From Pisolithus tinctorius (Eukaryota; Basidiomycota; Agaricomycetes; Boletales; Pisolithaceae): DNA of 64,000 nucleotides. Of the stretch, positions 25,849-36,640 are shown piece after piece. Location of the stretch: contig JANFAH010000026.1 of the NCBI GenBank assembly GCA_024663395.1, forward strand, positions 248,001-312,000, read 5' to 3'. How positions within the stretch are numbered: position 1 is the stretch's first letter; each line of letters starts with the position of its first letter. Below the pieces are notes generated by a model. The model saw only the letters and a program-made list of their open reading frames with translations, had not been told where the DNA came from and did no database searches. Both the position numbers and the translations under genes were made by a program.

Positions 25849-26315
25849 TTCGTGTTTGCCACCACTTGGTAAATTTACTAGCCAATACAATCATTGTTGT
25901 TTCTATATACCTCATGCAAAATTCAATCATTAATGCGCAGGGATTGATTGTTATGTTATGTAGGCATATACGAATATACACATAGTATGGTTATATTATA
26001 TATATATATATATATAAAGCGACATGCGGTCGAGTGGTGTGGTTGCGGAGGGTAACGACGCGGCTGAGAGGGCGCGGTGGTGTGGTTGCGGAAGGTAACG
26101 ACGCGGCTGAAAGGGCGCGGTAGTGCGGTTGCGCGACCACGAAAAGTAATGACGCGGTCGAATGAGCGCGGTGGCGTGGTTGCGGAAGGTAACGACGCGG
26201 TTGAGAGGGCGCGGTAGTGCGGTTGTGCGACCGCGACAAGTAACGACGTGGCCGAATGGGCGCGGTGGTGTGGCGGTGCGGCCGCGAAAAATAAATGTGC
26301 AGATTTTACGCCATA
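25849..26315 (-). repeat. Right terminal inverted repeat of the 8-kb transposon
   Basis: Inverted partner of 18,263-18,729. It ends in CGCCATA at 26,315, followed by the second copy of GACGAA. Confidence 0.9.
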
Positions 26316-26334
26316 GACGAATGCCGTACCGAGC

Positions 26335-26377
26335 TGTAAAATATACAATGTTTGCACCAAACATTGTATATTTTACA
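26335..26377. repeat. Near-perfect hairpin palindrome
   Basis: The left arm TGTAAAATATACAATGTTT is followed by about 5 bases and its exact reverse complement. The core AAAATATACAA is shared with the inverted ends at 17,722 and 26,864. Confidence 0.8.
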
Positions 26378-26725
26378 ATAAGCGAAGGTCTATGCCGCCG
26401 GGCCGGGAGGGAGTTGGGGACCTGTCTTTTTTCATTTCTCGCCCATGCTTTTGCGTCTCTTTTCTTGTCCCCTTCATCTCGTTCGTCTCGCGATCAGTGT
26501 TCCCGTTAGCGCGCTCGTGCTCGTGCTCACTGTCATGTCGCTCGTTTACTCGCTTACTCCTACTCGCAGGTCCGTGGTGTGCGCGCGCGCACGCGCCCGT
26601 TAATCGACACAGTTGCCTGCCGCTTGGGTCCGGCTTTGGCCTTCGGCTCGCTCGAGCGTCCGCCCACGCTCACCGACGTCCCACGCCGCCGCTTCCCTTT
26701 CCCATTCGGGCCAGGAGGCGGAGTC

Positions 26726-26794
26726 AGGGTTAGGGTTAGGGTCACGTGTCCCCGCCTCATTCGGGAGCCGTCGGCATGCGTCGGGTTAGGGTTA
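26726..26794 (+). repeat. Short interstitial telomere-like repeats (TTAGGG) next to CACGTG sites
   Basis: About two and a half TTAGGG units at 26,726-26,741 and one and a half at 26,783-26,794, each followed within a few bases by CACGTG. TTAGGG is the usual basidiomycete telomere repeat; here it is far too short for a telomere. Confidence 0.6.
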
Positions 26795-26876
26795 AGATCA
26801 CGTGACCCAGCGTGACCCCACCTGCCGCATGGGGACAGCACCGCTTGTATATTTTCCGGGATAAGTACGTTTATTC

Positions 26877-27544
26877 CGAAAAATTTGCAGGTGGCTGTGC
26901 TTACAGCCACTGCAAATGCGCTGACTAAGCGGAAGGCGCGCATGCGAGAAAGTGAGGGTCGGGCGACTTGCGGGCTGTGCACAACCCTTGCCTGTTCGTC
27001 GGCACTCAATTCAATGCTACTGAAAGACACTGTACGTAGGCCATGTAATCATGCACAAAATAAATGGCTATTCTGTGAAGAGACCCACCCAAATTTGCTA
27101 GATGAGTGGTGTTCGGGCGCGGGAAGCGGTCACGTGACCGCGACCTTTGCGTGGCACTTGTGCTTGGGGCTCGGCTGCGCGCGTGCGAACGTGTGCTTGC
27201 AAAAAAATTGGCACGGGCCGCCCTCCCGCCTGGGAAAATTTGCTTATCTGGCTGCAAATTTCCCGGTGCTAAGTCACTTAACACACTTTACAATGGATTT
27301 TGCACTTTACAACCTGTTCCCGATGCAAATCTCCCACTTTTCGTTAGCTAAGAGCATAGATAAACATGTGTAGGATGTGAACAGAGTTCCTCGGCACCCT
27401 CCCGAGCCATCCCGCCCGAGCCACGACGGTGTGATGCCCGGCAGGGCCCGCCCAAACGCTCGACCCCCTTCCCCGCCCCCCCGCCTGAGGGCGGCATTTC
27501 CTTTTAAGGCAGTTCCCACGGCATCGCCACCTGCAAATTTTTCG
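26877..27544. mobile_element. Non-autonomous inverted-repeat element (MITE-like), GC-rich
   Basis: The 19-bp sequence CGAAAAATTTGCAGGTGGC at 26,877-26,895 recurs inverted at 27,526-27,544. Internal hairpins occur just inside (TTTGCAGGTGGC paired with GCCACTGCAAA around 26,884-26,916) and near 27,234-27,272. No transposase frame lies between. A clear target duplication was not found. The region is CpG-rich, unlike everything to its right. Confidence 0.5.
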
Positions 27545-27593
27545 TGCTAAGTACAGTTGTGCACATTCCCTATACCATTGGTGTCTCACCACA

Positions 27594-28085
27594 ATGATGG
27601 GAAACTGTTGTATCAGCAAAGACATCAAGGAAATTGCCCTCAAGCTTTGGGATCAAGGCTGGGAGGCAGAGGATATATGTGATACCTTAGGAATATCTTG
27701 CACAAGCCTCTATTGATGGCAAGTGATTTTTGCAGAGCATAGCAGTGTTAACCATCCCCCATCACCACTGAAAGGCCAAGACCTTCATATCCTTACCCGC
27801 ACCCTCATTCAGGCCTACCAGGGCTGATTCTCTCAAGAACCAGATCTATTTCTTGATGAAGTAAAGACTGGCTAGCCCTTGAACATGACATTGTCATCTC
27901 CACATTGACACTTGCTTGCAATCTCACTGAAATTGGGCTCACTCACTTCACAAAATAGCTGCAGAGAGGGATGAGGAATGCTGTGGAGACTTCTGGGAAC
28001 AAATTATTGCCAACTTCCAAGGGGACAGTTGTGAATTCATGTTAATGGATGAAACAAGAGCCCATGTACCTAGTTAGGCTGTGTG
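27594..28085 (+). pseudogene. Degraded Tc1/mariner-type transposase, N-terminal part
   Basis: Translation from the ATG at 27594 gives an HTH region (ISKDIKEIALKLWDQGWEAE, DICDTLGISCTSLY) followed by stops and later pieces such as SVNHPPSPLKGQDLHIL, EPDLFLDEVKDWLALEHDIV and GLTHFTK. This order matches fungal Tc1-like transposases with a paired HTH and the first part of the catalytic domain (a FMDE-like block near 28,045). Several in-frame stops and shifts show it is dead, and the rest of the catalytic domain is missing. Confidence 0.75.
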
Positions 28086-28419
28086 ACATGGCCAGCAGAG
28101 GTTGACAATTGGCTGTGTGACATGGGCCAGCAGAGGTCAAGCTGACCTATGAGTTGTCACCATAACATAGGGATTGGCTGTGATTATGTTGTCATGTGTC
28201 ATTCAGGATTGGCTACAATTGTATTGTCATGCATGACACCAGAACCAGCTACAATTATATTTTTAGGTGTCACATGGAGAGGCTTCAAATAGAATATCAG
28301 CATGTCATAGGGACATATACAGCATAGCCTGGACTAGATCTGCATTGTGTACATAGGGCAGCCCAACATGACAACACAGTATGTCCAGGCATACAGTGGC
28401 ACACAGCAGCAACTCCTGG
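28086..28419. repeat. Degenerate short repeats, CpG-free
   Basis: Diverged direct repeats of a unit containing GATTGGCTGTGATTATGTTGTCATG or similar recur at about 28,105-28,280. No coding frame. It ends with CTGG (28,416-28,419), the target duplication of the next element. Confidence 0.45.
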
Positions 28420-30243
28420 TGTGAGTCAAAGTGTGGAAAGCTGGTGTGAACCAAACCAAACCAACACCAAAGACAACAAAGAGCAAGTGGTGGTGTACCT
28501 CCATGGAACCTGGAGGGCAGAAGAAATCTAATGTGAGGTGGGGACTTCAAGTGGAGTGCTCCTGGCACAAGTTGATGACAAGTTATGCAGGAGTAGATGA
28601 ATGGATGCTGACTGCAAAGGGGATGCTGAATGGAGTGAAGGTATTCAGCCAAAAGGACTCCTAGTGCAAGTCAATGTTGAGTTACACAGGAGTAGTGGGA
28701 TGACTAAGCAAGACTGCTGACTAAGAGTGGAGAAAGCTTCAGATACAGGTTGGAGGTAGATAGACCCTTGATGGAGCCTCAGCTACCAAGTATGATGGAT
28801 GGTGACAGATAGACTCTTCTGAATGAGCCTCAACTGTTGATGACGAGTAATGCACTGAACTGACTGCTTGAATGACCTCTGGATTGCTTGGGTTATAGCT
28901 AAGTACAGGGGGTTTATATACTGTGGGGGGAGCACAGCTTGTGACAAACAAGGCACAAATGCTTGGTAAGTAGTGAGTAAGGACTGTAAGCACTGAGTAA
29001 TCCTGATGAGTAAGTGAGAAATGAAAAGTAAGCAAGCATAGAAGGATTGGTAAGTATTGGCAATAAACAAGTCAAGGACAGTCAAAATATCACAGTATGA
29101 GTCAAATAGAGTCAGAAACCAAGTAAGTGCACTGATATCACATTAGGGGGTGGCAATGCAAGTCAGATCTTGGTGGAGACATCACTGGACCAACAGATTG
29201 GATAACAGATAGATGGTGTTTCCAGATGGGGAAGTATTAATTCCAGAAATGGATGGCATGAGTCAGGTGTCAAAGGGCTAGGGTGTTGGGGGTCTGTGGG
29301 GTAATGGGAGCATAGGCAATTGTGTCCCCCACCCATTCATCCTCTCAGTGAAGTCAATAAATACTTCATGAATGGGGCTCTGATGGAGGAGAGGGAGAAG
29401 GGGGGATGTCTTCTGCTGGGTCTTGCAGTAAAAAGGCAAGATGCACATCATACTCATCATGAATGTGATCAGGGAGGCTGGAGAACAGTAGATTATACTG
29501 CAACTGTCACAATGTGGGGAGAATGATGGATGAGACCAGAATAAAGATGGTGCAGGGAGCAAGGAGGAAGGATCCATATGCTTCATCAAGTGGGGAGACC
29601 AAAACAACTACATAAGACCTTTGTAACTGAGTGACAGACCTGAGGCAACCAAAGAATGTCCTTCTGGAAGTCATACTGACAAGGAGAACATGCTGACCAA
29701 GCTGCATGGGATGGGACAGGGCTGATGATGATGAAATGAACCAGGGGGCTTCAGGATGGAAGCTGGTGGGAACACCTGGCAGATATATGTAGCCATTGTC
29801 TCTGGCAAATGAGACAAGTGAGATGATTGATGAAGAGGCAGCCATATCTGATGGACTTAGTGAAATGAGCATCTGATGGTTGGAGTGCTGTAAAAATGTG
29901 TAGGGTGTGAGGATCCTCTCCAAATTTGGAAGGCAGGATGGTGTGGCTGAGTACTTTAAGTGAGTGTGAGAATGGAGTCAATATCTTTGGAAATGGTGGA
30001 GATACAATGAAAACTGGAATGCTGTACATGGGCACTAAAAACCTTTAATGTGCACTTAACTTGTTTCCTCTTTTTTCTTTAGCACTGACAACTCATTCTT
30101 GTGCAAAGGATGACTGCTAACATCCAGCAGTCCTTCTATGCATGAGGGTTTTAGTCTTCATATGCATGGCATGGCATGCAACTTGTTGATGAGTTAGGCA
30201 GAGTCAGCTGTAACCATGTCCACAACACCTTTGGTGTGTGACA
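28420..30243 (-). mobile_element. Solo LTR, family A copy 1 (1.82 kb)
   Basis: In minus orientation it starts TGTCACACACCAAAGG and ends GACTCACA, i.e. TG..CA ends, and is flanked by CTGG on both sides (28,416-28,419; 30,244-30,247). It has a TATA-box region TATATAAACCCCCTGTACTT (near 28,898-28,917 on the plus strand, read in reverse). No PBS, gag or pol lies next to it. Three further copies exist in this window. A 138-codon minus-strand frame (29,507-29,923) is also open in two other copies. Confidence 0.75.
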
Positions 30244-31019
30244 CTGGATGATTGATATATATGCAAGGGATATCATAAAACAACTTGCATGTTGTAATTG
30301 GCCCTTCATCATGAATTCCTTGTATACCCAAGTCACTGGTGAAACATTGCAGTGCCAAAAAGCATACTGATACACTTAATACTGGCAGGAACAAGAGATG
30401 ACATGGCACTCACCAGTAGTGGCATTGGTGGCCATAGGCCATGGAGATGGTTGCTGTGATGTAGCCAGGATGGGCTGTGGCTCAGAGGCTGCTGCATCAT
30501 CTGACCGCTCATCCATCCATGCATGCTCCAGGGGAGATGGCACAGTTGGTGGAATTTGTGCAGATGCTGACAATGATCTAGGTGGTGGTGAGACTGCTGG
30601 GGAAGATGTTGGAGAATCCCAGCTGGGGGCAATGGCAGCCAAGGATGGCATGGAATGACTTGCTTGTCATGCCTCCCATTGTTGATCAGCAGCAGATGGC
30701 TGCACCTTGGGTGAAAGTGGTGGAGAGTCCCAAGATGGTGCAAGCATGCTGAGTGGTGGCCAGGAAGGGCCAGCATTCATGGCTGCTCTGAACAGTAGAA
30801 ATGCTGGTTCATCTATGGCCATGTCTGTATCCTTGCAGCCTGGCAATACCCACAGCTTCTTGTGTGGGGAGATGACTGGTGAAGATTAGTGACAGTTGTA
30901 TGTTATAACAACTACTCACATCGAGTGTCTGGACTGCCTGGCCTCCACCTTACTGACTTTTGATCCATGATATTCAGTGATCCTTACAATGTTGATAAGT
31001 TGATTGAAATCTCATTCAA
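30244..31019. other. Transposon-derived sequence without an assignable gene
   Basis: CpG-poor, with long chance frames on both strands (for example 30,398-30,658 + and 30,333-30,776 -). Low-complexity Gly/Asp-rich or His-rich translations are seen, but no domain. Confidence 0.35.
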
Positions 31020-31963
31020 TTGTGTCGCAATGACAGATTTGGCTATTTGGGCTTGTTTGTCTACTGGCCAAGTGTTGATGCTGGCACAATGGTTCAGCAA
31101 AATATAAAATGCAGCTGTGCTGCCAATGCAATTGTCAACTATCACTTGATTGCACCCCTCTTACATGAGTACCCCACTTCCACAAAAATGTCCCAACATG
31201 CTGAAACATCCCAAACCACTGCCACCACTGCCACTCCCTCCATTGCCCTCCCATGTGAAATAGTCACTAATGCTGTGGACATAGTCATGGCAGAGCTTTT
31301 ATCGCTCCATAACCACAGGAACAAGCAATACTGGAAAAAAGCTATGCACATCATTTGGGAACAGTTGGATCATGGCATGCCAATCTATTTATCCTCTGAT
31401 ACTTACAACATTCCAGACCCATGTGTGCCCTTTGGTTGAGGAACTGCCCTCAAAATTCACCATCCCCACCCACATCATTGCCACCAAAATGATTATGAGA
31501 GATCTGGTGGAGCTTATGGCATTGAAAGAGTGGCCAAAATTTGACAAGATCTGAGATGCAATGGATGCCAATGTCACAGACCATCAGTAGTACCAGATTG
31601 GGAGGCCCATCAACAAGGGTAAGGGGTGCACAGTTCCATTAGAGGCCCTTCAGATAAGTGACACTGCTGCTGCTGCTGACACTTTGGAAGAACCCTGCAG
31701 CCAATCAACCAGCTGTGCTGCTCCTACTGGCACTTGACCCAGAAGTCAGAGGCCACAGAAGCATGCAAGGTCAGTGGCAGCAAGTGATGCCAATGTTTTG
31801 ACAGCAATTGCCAGAGCATCTGCCAGTCATGGCTGATCAATTGCAGCTCTTGCAACCCCTGCCACTGGCTATATGCCTGTTGCTGAAGAAGACCATTGTG
31901 ATAGGTGCATGGAGAAAAATCTGCCATGCACAGTCAAGCCAGGTTCTGCATGTTGGCAGTGTA
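31020..31963 (+). pseudogene. 5' part of a transposon-type gene with a Zn2Cys6-like cluster, split by an insertion
   Basis: Frames such as KQYWKKAMHIIWEQLDHGMP and PDPCVPFG are broken by stops, followed near 31.9 kb by CDRCMEKNLPC and CTVKPGSACWQC. The Cys spacing is C-X2-C-X6-C-X7-C-X2-C; the sixth Cys lies beyond the insertion, at 49.8 kb, where CQKYRC gives an X6 step once one TA is removed. This is the spacing of fungal binuclear zinc clusters, and such ORFs are common companions of Agaricomycete retroelements. The gene is interrupted at the TA dinucleotide 31,962-31,963 by the palindromic element. Confidence 0.6.
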
Positions 31964-32318
31964 CAGTGAGGGACAAAAGCATTGCAATGTTTGTGAGGTG
32001 TGACTTGCTGCCAATGTCACTCAGGCTATTCTGCACAGAAAATCATGATACCTATACCATTGAAAAGGGGTGACTCTAAGCTTTCCAGAGCACTAAGGTT
32101 CAGTCCAAACAAAGCAATACATGTCAAGATACACCCTATTCTTTCTGAAAAGTGCATTGCAATGCTTTTGTCCCTGACTGGTGAAATAGTGAAAAGTGAC
32201 CTTTTGATGGGATTGAGGGCATGAAGGATGGGAAAATATGATTACATAATAAACCACATAATCTTCCAGATGGTTTGTTGGCATGTAAACAATGACAAAC
32301 ATTGGACTTGTACCATTA
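31964..32318 (+). repeat. Left arm of a long palindromic Tc1/mariner-like element
   Basis: Starts CAGTGAGGGACAAAAGCATT after a TA and is the inverted partner of 49,436-49,791 (355 and 356 bp, CAGTG ends, TA on both sides). Within the arm a second inverted copy of the end (GCATTGCAATGCTTTTGTCC at about 32,155-32,174) makes a 219-bp MITE-like unit. Confidence 0.8.
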
Positions 32319-33197
32319 ATCCTCCCTCTTTTACCACAACTCATGAAATCATCTCTCTAGCTCACATGGTCATTTTCTCAAGGAATTCTTATCAAATACT
32401 GGTGGCCACCACAGTGCCATCAGTATAACATGCTCTCAGAACCATCAGTCCCTTAAAAAACCTGCTGTCAGTCATTCCCTGGACTATTCCCCCCCCCCCC
32501 CCCCCCATGCCTGATGTGTTCTGGGACTAATCAGTACTTGGAAGGCTGAGAATGTTTTGGAGGTCAATCTGGCACTTCAGAACATGATGGAAAAACCAGC
32601 CCCCTCTCAACCAATGCATTTCTGGCACAGGGACAGTGGTATGGAAGTTAGGGCAAGACAAAATCCTCTTTACCCCTGGGTGTCATCAGAAGGATATGCT
32701 ACTGAACTGCCATGGAGCAGAATCCTGTGCTTCCATCTGGCCCTGAATATTGCCTTTGGTCACATATGACCAAATATTCCTTCCCCAGTCATCTACAGTT
32801 CAGATCAGAGCAAGATCTAGTGAACCCTCTTATGGTGCTCAGAGCACAAGGAGGTTTTGTCTCACCCCAACTTCCATACCAGTGTTCCTGTGCCAGAAAT
32901 GCATTGGTTGAGAGGGGGCTGGTTTTTCCATCATGTTCTGAAGTGCCAGATTGACCTCCAAAACATTCTCAGCCTTCCAAGTACTGATTAGTCCCAGAAC
33001 ACATCAGGCATGGGGGGGGGGGGGGGGGAATAGTCCAGGGAATGACTGACAGCAGGTTTTTTAAGGGACTGATGGTTCTGAGAGCATGTTATACTGATAG
33101 CACTGTGGTGGCCACCAGTATTTGATAAGAATTCCTTGAGAAAATGACCATGTGAGCTAGAGAGATGATTTCATGAGTTGTGGTAAAAGAGGGAGGA
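32319..33197. mobile_element. Foldback element with about 350-bp inverted arms and poly-C/poly-G tracts
   Basis: The left arm from ATCCTCCCTCTTTTACC reaches about 32,672 and is mirrored from about 32,845 to 33,197. An 18-base C run (32,489-32,506) in one arm faces a 17-base G run (33,012-33,028) in the other. TTA lies on each side (32,316-32,318; 33,198-33,200). No coding sequence is seen; it is presumably a non-autonomous PIF/Harbinger or foldback element mobilised in trans. Confidence 0.8.
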
Positions 33198-33359
33198 TTA
33201 GAGTCTGTACGGTATGTTTGTGTAGTCTCGCTACACTCTTTGACAATTCTACAGAGATATATTGGGTGATTAGTAAGAATGGTCAGAAATTGAAAGTTGA
33301 CTGCCAGCTGCGATGCTCATATTGTGCTCATATTGCTGATCAATGCTCGGCACACAGCC

Positions 33360-33771
33360 ATGGACGATGAAGAAGCACATCAATCACAAGAGCTCATACG
33401 AGAGAAGGTCCTTGTCATTGTCCAGATTCTTACCAAACTAATGGTTGATCTCCTCTCTGGAGAGATCCCTAAGAATATATGGCCATACCACACATCTGCA
33501 CTTTCTGGAGAGGCTTGGTTGGTTGAACTGATCCTTGGTCACCCAGACCGTATACGTTGCGAGTTAGGTATGAGCATACACACATTCAAAGAAATTACTC
33601 TTGAACTCCACAACCATGGCTACCAAGCCTCGAAGCACACCTCTCTTGAAGAACAGCTTGCAATTTTTTTGTATATGTGTGTCACTGGCCTACCAATCAG
33701 ACATGTTGGAGAATGTTTTCAGAGATCCAATGATACAATCTCGAGGTACATTTTGATTTGCTTTTCTGTGC
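33360..33771 (+). pseudogene. Harbinger DDE transposase, N-terminal part, interrupted by Gypsy
   Basis: Starts MDDEEAHQSQELIREKVLVI at 33360 and continues through ELILGHPDRIRCELGMSIHT, QASKHTSLEEQLAIFLYMCV and GECFQRSNDTISRYI, the N-terminal helical and HTH part of fungal HARBI1-like transposases. The frame stays open up to the Gypsy LTR at 33,772 and resumes at 46,087. Confidence 0.8.
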
Positions 33772-34777
33772 TGTGGGACACTACTTCTGGGTAGCGTGCA
33801 AATAGGGGAAAGCTGTAGGGAAAATCCCTAGGCTCAACCCAAGGGGTGCTGAGTAGGAAGGAGACATAGAATGCGATGGTAGAGTCGGTCGAAGAGTCGA
33901 ATGTGGGTCATGGAATTTAATTCCGCAGAGTCGAGGGAAGGGACAGACTTGCTTTTGAAATTCCGGACAACGATCTTGCACCCAGGAAGTAACTCCGAGA
34001 CGAATTAAGTGCGCGGGAGAGGCAACGAGTACTAATGGAACAAGGACACAAAGACCCAGTAGACACAGTAGACACAAAGACACAGATACACAGCAGACAC
34101 AGAGGATGTGAAGACTCTTTGAACTCTTTAGACTCGCACTAGATGCAGAATGTGGGTCCCAAAAGAGATTATTCTCATTTCGTCGCTGAGGCAGGATTAT
34201 ATAGTACATGGATAGTAAGGTACTGATCGGAGAAATGTGGGGTGGGAGAAGCAAAACTTTGAAAAATAAAGGGGACGACGTGTCAGACATCAAAGCCATA
34301 CAGCAACGTGTGAAAACAAACTGTAAGGTAGTAACTGAGAAATACAACAGGAAAGACGGGTATCTTCCGACAGGACAAGTGTACACTGTACCATAGAGTG
34401 GAACGCGAAGGGTAGAGGCCATAGGTAGAAAGGGGTTCTTGCTTTGCAGAGAAAGGTTCGTGGGAAAGGAACGAGAGGGGTAACCAGAGTTTTTACTGAT
34501 GATCTGCGTGGTTTCCCGGCTACGTGGTGAGGCGAGGGTTGAAGTGGCATGACTGCGGAATTCCGGATAGACGTATGTCAGGTTGATGTTGACACGGAAC
34601 TTCGGGACGATGACTGGTGTGTGTTATTGATGGACCAGGGAGCTCTGAAGGTTCGACAGGCAAGGCAGCGCATGAGGCAGATGGGATAATTCCGAAGACG
34701 ATAGATGTGGATGGTAATGGCAGAATTTTGGTGTTGGCATCCCTATTTCGGCCTCAGGGAGTATACTACTCCCTACA
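33772..34777 (-). repeat. 3' LTR of the Gypsy element
   Basis: Same length as 45,081-46,086. The differences I compared are almost all transitions at CpG, often TG in one copy and CA in the other. It carries a TATA-like TATATAATCC region near 34,195-34,204 (minus orientation). Confidence 0.92.
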
Positions 34778-35043
34778 CCTCCCAGGGTCTTCGAATGCTG
34801 ACCGTCCTTGGTCAGAGGTCATCGAGTCGCGACAGAAGGGCAGCAGAGATTTGGAAGGTGACGTAAACGAAGAAGGCTCGCGTTCGGCCACATGACTTGT
34901 GTGAGCAAAAACTCCACACCCGGACAACACGTCAGCAGCAGCCCTGCGGAATTAAAAACTTGCCCAGAAACGTCTCATTGTCAGATTCACCCTTGACATT
35001 CCACCACCTCGTCCTCAGATACCCGCTACCCTCACCAACTACT

Positions 35044-36640
35044 ATGCAAGCCTACTCAGTCAACAACATGCGTCCCGTGTTCAGCATGAGGGACCAGGCA
35101 ACCACAGCACTTGCAGCAGCTCTAGGGCATGTCTGGGACTTGATCGAGATGGCGCCACAGCCAGAGGAGAGGTTGGAGACGATCTATGTGTGGGTGGAGG
35201 ACTGGGACAAGACTTGGGTGAGTAAACCTTGCACTGCAGTGTGTTGCGTGTTGACAGAGTTCTGCAGACCAGCATTCACTCATGGTGGAAATACGTCGAC
35301 GACAACGGAATTACCATACTGAAGGTTCATGACAAGTGTATGTGTGACTACACCGAGGAATCTGCGATGTGCCAGAACCTTTTAGTCCTGGGAGCCATTG
35401 CCGTCGCTGACCTCTGGTGCCCAGTGGAGCAAAGACGAGTCCACATTGACAACATCTTCGAAGACTATCAGGAGAGGGTAGAGTTGAGGGCGCAGCTCGA
35501 GGCGGAGAGGTTGACAAGAGAATCTTCTATGCACATGCGTAGACAGGCAGCAACGGCAACAGGTGAAGGTCAAGGCTGCATGCTCAGCGACACTGAAGCA
35601 GGGGAGTCTTTGGGGGGGGGGGGGCTGGACGACCAGTGAGGCGACAGATGGATAGTACAGGCAAGGGGAAGGGCAAGGAAAAGGTACGTCCTACCCTCCA
35701 GGAAACTCCGAGTGCAATGGCTAATGTTCAGAAAAAAAAAAACTCCGCAGGCCACAGATGAAGTCGACGAGCTGGAGAACAATGAAGGCGACCGTCTGCC
35801 TAACCCTGACCCATTGAAAACTGGTGCTCCAACACCCAAAGTCGACCTTCGATGCAAGGAGTGCGCAAAGGTAAATGCAGTGTGCGAAGGGCTACCTGGG
35901 GAGTCATGTGAGTGATGCAGGCAGGCCAAGCGGAAGTGTAGCCAGTTGCTCAGAGTGGGTAGGAAGGTGAGTATGAGCTGATTGGGACGTGAAGAATGAG
36001 GACACTGAACCGTAACACAGCACAAGAATGCTGGTAGTGGAGAGATGGCTGCTGGGCCATCACACAAACGGGTCAAATTGGTAACAGTGACGACTGAAAC
36101 TCCAGTGTTGACCAGGTTGAAGCTTCGAATCCCTGCTCGCAAACCACCTCCCAGGCAAAACTCCGAACCACCTCCCGAGCATCCAACACCTCGAGCAAGT
36201 CCCCCTTTGTCTTCTGACATGCCTCCACCTCCCATACCTCAACCACCTCTGTTCCTTCCATCAGCAACCCCTGCACCATGACCTCGTCCAGAGCTAACTC
36301 TGCCACTGATGGACAATCCAGGAGACCTTGGCGACGGTGGGCTTTTTGGCAGACCGATGGGACTATTGGATGATCCACCCACATTCATCGTCAGCGCACA
36401 GGACGAGTCTGAAGGTCTGCTGGTCACAAACTTGAGCGAATCGACTACGCATGGGGCTCTTGCTGAGCGCATCTGACTGTTGGAGGGTAGGGTGGATGAC
36501 AAGGAGTTTGAGTTAACCCAGATCCACCAGATGCTGGGGCTGTTGGTGATGTGAGTAGAGCGACAGATCGGTGCAGTTCAGGGGCGACGCAAGGAGCTGA
36601 AGAGGTTGAAGGATCAGCTCAAAGATATGTAGGTACGTGT
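35044..36640 (+). pseudogene. Antisense accessory gene of the Gypsy element with a Zn2Cys6-like cluster
   Basis: It lies between integrase and 3' LTR on the strand opposite to gag-pol. Likely exons start at MQAYSVNNMRPVFSMRDQAT (35044) and continue with VLQTSIHSWWKYVDDNGITI, VEQRRVHIDNIFEDYQERVE and, after an intron near 35.7 kb, DEVDELENNEGDRLPNPDP. The cluster CKECAKVNAVC then CEGLPGESCE has a stop (TGA) and CRQAKRKC, i.e. C-X2-C-X6-C-X7-C-X2-C-X6-C. A Pro-rich stretch follows (36.1-36.3 kb), then a heptad-like region near 36.5-36.6 kb. The in-frame TGA within the cluster is again compatible with CGA to TGA. Function unknown; a DNA-binding or regulatory role is inference. Confidence 0.6.

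Larger units (their letters stand above)
18263..26315. mobile_element. Complete 8.05-kb DNA transposon with integrase-type DDE transposase (IS3EU-like)
   Basis: Both ends begin TATGGCGTAAAATCTGCAC and are flanked by the perfect 6-bp duplication GACGAA (18,257-18,262 and 26,316-26,321). The terminal inverted repeats are about 467 bp each and nearly identical. Inside are four genes: an accessory Cys-rich gene (-), the transposase (-), a BTB-like gene (+) and a CWC22 fragment (+). Six-base duplications plus an integrase-like transposase resemble the eukaryotic IS3EU superfamily as I remember it; that assignment is inference. Ends and duplication are seen directly. Confidence 0.88.
17722..26864. 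mobile_element. Possible outer inverted-repeat element containing the 8-kb transposon
   Basis: The 21-bp segment at 17,722-17,742 (TTATCCCG, one variable base, then AAAATATACAAG) recurs in inverted orientation at 26,844-26,864 with one mismatch. GTAC lies close to both outer ends (17,716-17,719 and 26,865-26,868), a possible imperfect target duplication. If real, an outer non-autonomous element of this family received the 8-kb transposon. The same AAAATATACAA core also forms a hairpin at 26,335-26,377, so the pairing could instead be two unrelated copies of a short repeat. Confidence 0.4.

Noticed and set aside
1..27000. tRNA or other structured RNA genes
   Set aside because: I looked for clover-leaf-like segments and box A/B patterns in the intergenic stretches and saw none I could support; a covariance search would be needed to exclude them.
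26392..27030. ORFs in the GC-rich stretch (Arg-, Pro- and Val-Arg-rich translations)
   Set aside because: They come from GC-rich low-complexity and TTAGGG-like DNA and overlap on both strands without domain similarity.
28305..30100. Several 60-140 codon ORFs read as independent genes
   Set aside because: They lie inside solo LTR family A and recur in every copy; only the 138-codon frame is kept as a finding, not as a gene.
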